Shown piece by piece: positions 60,140 to 64,000 of a stretch of 64,000 nt of DNA. Source of the DNA: SABY01 sp964523795 (lineage in GTDB: Bacteria > Bacteroidota > Bacteroidia > Bacteroidales > 4484-276). The stretch spans positions 1 to 64,000 of the forward strand of contig CAZGAO010000008.1 in assembly GCA_964523795.1 (NCBI GenBank). Direction: 5' to 3'. A program made the position numbers and the translations under genes. Each line of letters starts with the position of its first letter. Position 1 is the first letter of the stretch. Under the pieces are notes generated by a model, which was not told the origin of the DNA, searched no databases, and saw only the letters and a list, made by a program, of their open reading frames with translations.

Positions 60140-60397
60140 GTGCTATCAGTGATTGATGAAATTGTAATAACTCATAAACAGGAAGATAGAATATTAGTTG
60201 AGCAATGGTTTACAGTAATTTACGCAGAAATGATAGCTGAAGATAATAAGGAAAATGCAATTTTGAAGAAGATAGTTAAGCGTTTAGAAATGCATCAGGT
60301 TTTAATTTTGAATATGCCTGCAAGAGATGCCGCTAAATTTAGCTACGGAAAAAATTGGAGAGATTTAGACGCAATAATGAAACCACTTGGATTTTGA
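60140..60397 (+). CDS. Unrecognised protein, probably 5'-truncated
   Basis: This 85-residue frame from GTG 60140 reads LSVIDEIVITHKQEDRILVE, then QWFTVIYAEMIAEDNKENAI and ends LDAIMKPLGF. The open frame extends upstream (KAIDPN) into the broken methyltransferase without a start, suggesting two gene fragments joined by a deletion. It may be part of a former restriction-modification neighbour, but I do not recognise the family. Confidence 0.5.
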   Translation: MLSVIDEIVITHKQEDRILVEQWFTVIYAEMIAEDNKENAILKKIVKRLEMHQVLILNMPARDAAKFSYGKNWRDLDAIMKPLGF

Positions 60398-60555
60398 ATT
60401 TATTAACAACTTTAATTGCAAATGAATTTCATTGTTTCGTGACAAAATGAAAAGTTCAGATTTAACGCTTATCCAGCGGATGATCCGCGAGATGCAAGTT
60501 CGTAATTAAAGCGAAAGAAGCATCAGGGCATATAAATTTGTACAGGGAAATTCGC
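60398..60555. other. Spacer without recognised features
   Basis: AT-rich. A 20-codon frame (MKSSDLTLIQRMIREMQVRN, from about 60447) is visible but too short to support. Confidence 0.4.
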
Positions 60556-62796
60556 TCAAAAAATAAACCCTATCCGCACATTACTATAAAAGGCATTGGT
60601 TTCGGGCGAATAATTAAGGGATAGCTCAAAGGGCAGCATACTTAGGTTGTAAGCCACCGTTGCATTAAAGCCCGAAATAAATCGGCTGCGGATGTCGTCA
60701 GCCCAACCCTTGGACGAGATAAAATCGTACACACCTGCGTTGGCTTTTCCCAGCACATACAATTCGCCCACAATCTTATATTGTATTCCGATGAGCGCGG
60801 AAGCAAAGGATGTGGAGGGAATTTGACCATCCTGATATCCCACAAAGGGATAGAGATTTTGATACAATTTCTGCGTTCCCCCAATCAAAAAATTATCTAA
60901 GTAAAAATTTTCGTCAGCAAAGAGTTTTCCGCCCTGGATGTTGGCTAACAGGTTTGTTTTTGCTGCAATGGCTTTGTACCAGTTTACGTAAAAATCGAAC
61001 CTGAATAAGGGATCCTTTGCTACGATGGTAAGGCTTGTATCAGTAATAATGCCATTTCCTGAATACTGCGAATCAAATTTGCGGGCATACTCAAGACCCA
61101 CTCCCATTTTGGCATCAATACCCTGGGTGGGTAGAAAGGGTCTGTTAAGTGTATTTACCTCGTAGGTAATTTTTGACATGAGGTCGCGATTGAATCCATC
61201 AAAGCGTAAGGTGGACGCTATATTGGGCGAGAAGCCTGAACGCCGGTACATAAAATGCACAGCAAGCGTTGAAGCTCGCGAGAAATAGTAATTGTACCGC
61301 AGCCCCATTCCGGTATTGGAGGTTTTGTATTGGTATGCAAGTTCATTTTCGTTGTACAAATTTACCCTTTGCTCGATATACTTTAGCGAGACAGTGAGTG
61401 AATTTCGTGATCCGGAACCGAAAAACTGCGTGTGTTCCAGCAAGGCTTTAAAATCCTGGCTCAGTGCCAGTTTTATCATCGAACGCGATTTACTACAGAG
61501 TACATTTCGCGTGGTATAATTTAAAATTAATGCCGGGGTGGTAAAGGTAAGAAACGAAAAACCCACCTTAAATTGAGCAGGAGTTTGTTCCTTTAAATGC
61601 ACTATCATTTTGGCATGACCGGCTTCGCTTGGTTCCAGTTCGTAATACACATATTTAAAATACAGGGTCGAATATAGTTTTCTAAAAGCATCGTTCAAAT
61701 CTTCGGGACTTAAGGATTTACCTTTTAATAAATTCGCTTTTTGGAGCAAAGCATCTTTATTAAGCCTTTCCAAACCAATGATTTCAAACTCATCGATGAT
61801 GACTGTTTTTTTGGTTTTGAGACGATGGCAGGGGTCGTAATTATTTGTGGAAATATCATTTAACGAATCGGCAAGTTTTTTAAAATAGGGATAGTATTTA
61901 TCTCTCATTTCATAGCCAATACTGAGGATTTTATCAGCATCCGAAAAACTACCCGCACTGTATCCGTCCAGTGGTGGTTCTATCACGATGTTGCAATGCG
62001 CTTTTTGACGCACCAGGTCGTTGGCATCTCTGTAATTGGTAATCTGATACATCACATCCAAAGCCGAATTTAATTCGCTGGCGTGATCCAGGCCGGTGAA
62101 CAAGTTAACTCCAATAACGTAATCTGCTCCCATTTCGATGACATCCGAAACCGGAAAATTCCGTACAATACCACCATCAATCAAATAAGTATCGCCATAT
62201 TCAACGGCGGTAAAAGCACTTGGCAGCGCCATGCTACTCCGCAGTGCTTTTACCAGTTGACCCGATGACAAAACCACAGCCTCTCCATTGGACAAGTTTG
62301 TGGCGATACATTTGAAAGGAATGTCGAATTTACTAAAATCTTTTTGATCGTAAACATGAAAAAAGATGTCGGAAAACTGAAGCCATACCTCCTCCGATTC
62401 GATAAGCCCGGTGCCCATTTTGGGTTTCAGACCTTCCATTGGAATCTCAAAGGAATACTTTCCAAACTCGTCTTTTTCGTCCATACCCACATCCGAATAT
62501 TTAGGTTTTCCCAAAAGCAAGTCATCCCAATTCAGGTTTTTGGCGATCGAATCGATTTGGTTACCCGAATAACCCGTGGCATACATAGCCCCGATTATAC
62601 TTCCCATGCTGGTACCGGTGATATAATCGATTTCCAGGCCGGCACTGTCGATGGCCTGCAAAATGCCCACATGAGCCAGGCCTTTTGCACCTCCACCACT
62701 TAGCGTTAGGCCAATTTTGGGACGCTGAGCCTGAGCCGAAAGAGCGGCAAATAAAAGGAAGATGGCTACAAAAAAGGAAATATAGGATGCTTTCAT
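60556..62796 (-). CDS. Patatin-like phospholipase with POTRA-like and beta-barrel domains
   Basis: This 746-residue protein has a signal peptide (SFFVAIFLLFAALSAQAQ). The patatin domain (about 25-300) has GGGAKGLAHVG, the nucleophile motif GTSMG (Ser63) and the Asp in YLIDGGIVRN. A POTRA-like stretch follows (VIIDEFEIIGLERLNKDALL), then a BamA-like 16-strand barrel to the end (FYSNVRIGFIF). This layout resembles PlpD-type (type Vd) autotransporters or outer-membrane-tethered phospholipases. It should act on lipids at the outer membrane. The next upstream gene on the same strand is the vWA protein, 15 bp away. Confidence 0.92.
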   Translation of the reverse strand: MKASYISFFVAIFLLFAALSAQAQRPKIGLTLSGGGAKGLAHVGILQAIDSAGLEIDYITGTSMGSIIGAMYATGYSGNQIDSIAKNLNWDDLLLGKPKYSDVGMDEKDEFGKYSFEIPMEGLKPKMGTGLIESEEVWLQFSDIFFHVYDQKDFSKFDIPFKCIATNLSNGEAVVLSSGQLVKALRSSMALPSAFTAVEYGDTYLIDGGIVRNFPVSDVIEMGADYVIGVNLFTGLDHASELNSALDVMYQITNYRDANDLVRQKAHCNIVIEPPLDGYSAGSFSDADKILSIGYEMRDKYYPYFKKLADSLNDISTNNYDPCHRLKTKKTVIIDEFEIIGLERLNKDALLQKANLLKGKSLSPEDLNDAFRKLYSTLYFKYVYYELEPSEAGHAKMIVHLKEQTPAQFKVGFSFLTFTTPALILNYTTRNVLCSKSRSMIKLALSQDFKALLEHTQFFGSGSRNSLTVSLKYIEQRVNLYNENELAYQYKTSNTGMGLRYNYYFSRASTLAVHFMYRRSGFSPNIASTLRFDGFNRDLMSKITYEVNTLNRPFLPTQGIDAKMGVGLEYARKFDSQYSGNGIITDTSLTIVAKDPLFRFDFYVNWYKAIAAKTNLLANIQGGKLFADENFYLDNFLIGGTQKLYQNLYPFVGYQDGQIPSTSFASALIGIQYKIVGELYVLGKANAGVYDFISSKGWADDIRSRFISGFNATVAYNLSMLPFELSLNYSPETNAFYSNVRIGFIF

Positions 62797-62811
62797 TAAG
62801 GAATGATTAGC

Positions 62812-64000
62812 TTATCGGTTCAGTTTTATTTCGATGGTTTCCCCCGGTTTAATTTCAAAAGACTCCTCGATCGTGTATAACGATTTGTCTGCCCATTTAG
62901 AGCGAAACACTACGCGGTAATTTCCGGGCATAAGTACCAGACTTTCTGTTGTTGTCTTTTTTTCGGGCAGCTTGTAAATCAAGGTGAGTCGGCCATCCTT
63001 TTCCTGGTAAAGGCTGCCATATCCATCGGTATTGCGTTTTAATACAGCGATACCCGGCAGGGGGATTTCGATGGTAGTGGTGTGGCTCTGGCTAATCATC
63101 ACACTGTCGATGCGAATGCGTGGCAGGCCGAGTACTTCAATATCATAAACGCCGTTCAGGTAGTTTTGGCTGGTGCCAAAGTTTTGTACTTCGAGGGTTT
63201 CCATCTTACCATGGCGGCGAATGATGGTCTGAAGATTTTTCAGGGTTCGCCAGTTTCCGCCGATGGCAAGCTCCAGAGTTCCCTGACCGGCATCGAAGGG
63301 AATAATGGTGTGCTTTCCCGGGTTTATCTCCACACTGTCCAGGTGCAAGGGCGGGATGGTATGCACGGTAATATCATATTTTATCAACGGATCGAGTATG
63401 AGGGTATCGGGCAGGCCTTTGTTGTTGATGGTATGTACAAAGTTATAAATTACTTTTCCTGAAACCTGATTGTAAAAAGTCATATTTACGTTAGTTTCGG
63501 TGGGACGACCTGAGGCATCAAGGAGGTTAACCTGCGCGGTAGTAGAATTCAGAGCTTGTGAAATCACCACATTAAGAGCCGTAGTAAAAGCTGCTTCGCT
63601 ACTTGCCGGATAATAGGTGCCAACGCAGTTGAGGGATTCGCTGAAGTCGGAGCCAATACCTATAACAAAGGGCTTGAGGGTTATGCCTTGCTTTTGCAGC
63701 ATCCGAGATACCTCGCAAGGATCGCCGCCACATTCTTCCACGCCATCGGTAATAAGGATGATAATATTGCGGCAATGGTCGCAGGGCGTAAAATCATTTT
63801 TGGCCTGCGACAGCGCAAAGGCAATGGGCGTTGTTCCTTTGGGATTAATACCCGAAAGGCGGTGTTTGATTTTGGCGACATTGTCTTTGCCAAAGGGAAC
63901 TTCCAGGCGGGTATCATCGCAATCCTGCGGCGGAAAGGGCTTTTGGTGGCCATACACCCGCAATGCCAGTTCCAGGTTTTCTTCATTGCGCAGGCTGTCG
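62812..64000 (-). CDS. vWA-domain protein (5' end outside the window)
   Basis: The frame is open to the window edge, so the N-terminus is missing. The visible part has a von Willebrand A end (NIIILITDGVEECGGDPCEV, KPFVIGIGSDFSESLNCVGT) followed by several immunoglobulin-like or PEGA-like strands (about 150-395, NPGKHTIIPFDAG, MPGNYRVVFRSKW, IKPGETIEIKLNR). The DxSxS metal-site motif would lie in the missing part. Probably periplasmic or surface exposed. It may share a transcript with the patatin gene. Confidence 0.82.
   Translation of the reverse strand, partial: DSLRNEENLELALRVYGHQKPFPPQDCDDTRLEVPFGKDNVAKIKHRLSGINPKGTTPIAFALSQAKNDFTPCDHCRNIIILITDGVEECGGDPCEVSRMLQKQGITLKPFVIGIGSDFSESLNCVGTYYPASSEAAFTTALNVVISQALNSTTAQVNLLDASGRPTETNVNMTFYNQVSGKVIYNFVHTINNKGLPDTLILDPLIKYDITVHTIPPLHLDSVEINPGKHTIIPFDAGQGTLELAIGGNWRTLKNLQTIIRRHGKMETLEVQNFGTSQNYLNGVYDIEVLGLPRIRIDSVMISQSHTTTIEIPLPGIAVLKRNTDGYGSLYQEKDGRLTLIYKLPEKKTTTESLVLMPGNYRVVFRSKWADKSLYTIEESFEIKPGETIEIKLNR

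Overview
The window looks like chromosomal DNA of a Bacteroidota (Bacteroidetes) bacterium, probably a draft or metagenome assembly because there is a 100-N scaffold gap at 51648-51747. The evidence is type IX secretion system (T9SS) features (porQ, several C-terminal sorting domains), promoters of the Bacteroidota form TAnnTTTG just upstream of genes, Bacteroidota-specific families (DUF4294, DUF4834, DUF6340-like, long-tailed S16), a GH92 mannosidase lipoprotein and a TonB receptor with a carboxypeptidase-like N-terminal domain. I cannot name the genus.

Layout. 1-8.2 kb: tRNA-Leu(CAG), MscS channel, GNAT-nitrilase fusion, lipoprotein, first Rpn-type nuclease gene, T9SS cargo and esterase. 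8.4-15.4 kb: GH92, HicAB, giant AsmA-like protein, small lipoprotein. 15.4-17.7 kb: a RAYT (REP-associated tyrosine transposase) between two arrays of its likely REP repeats, then an AAA/DUF4143 ATPase. 17.7-28.4 kb: TlpA protein, two tandem MFS paralogues, T9SS serine protease, and a minus-strand set porin / acetyl-CoA synthetase / OFA transporter that reads as organic-acid uptake and activation. 28.8-31 kb: 3-hydroxyacyl-CoA dehydrogenase and acetate kinase. 31.6-37.3 kb: a TPP riboswitch in front of a TonB-dependent receptor, two thioredoxin-fold proteins, PorQ and a DUF4294 protein. 37.3-41 kb: an accessory patch with a second Rpn gene, two antitoxin-like small ORFs, a DUF4143 ATPase framed by direct repeats, and two remnants of a T9SS type-B C-terminal domain. 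41-47 kb: an AT-rich polysaccharide-type island (C5-epimerase-like protein, methyltransferase, kinase-fold protein, two GT4 glycosyltransferases). 47-60 kb: YfhO, ribosomal genes (rpsF-rpsR-rplI; rpsP-rimM-methyltransferase), pcm, an oxidoreductase, a sugar-phosphate transferase and DUF3108. 60-64 kb: a wrecked DNA methyltransferase, patatin/beta-barrel protein and a vWA protein cut by the window edge.

The most unusual content is intergenic. Several families of structured repeats recur: (i) a 65-nt double-hairpin element (3 copies) whose stems show compensatory changes between copies; (ii) 21-nt palindromes with 10-bp arms that differ only at the centre base (3 copies); (iii) 90-bp REP-like units around a RAYT; (iv) a composite repeat with a hairpin whose loop carries a second inserted repeat; (v) heptamer-type tandem repeats; (vi) a 21-nt palindrome inserted in frame inside one of two otherwise near-identical Rpn genes. 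The two Rpn copies also share their nuclease part but switch to different tails right after a 12-nt tandem repeat, which suggests cassette exchange in an anti-phage or toxin-like gene family.

All functions are from reading translated motifs and recalled families; no database search was possible.
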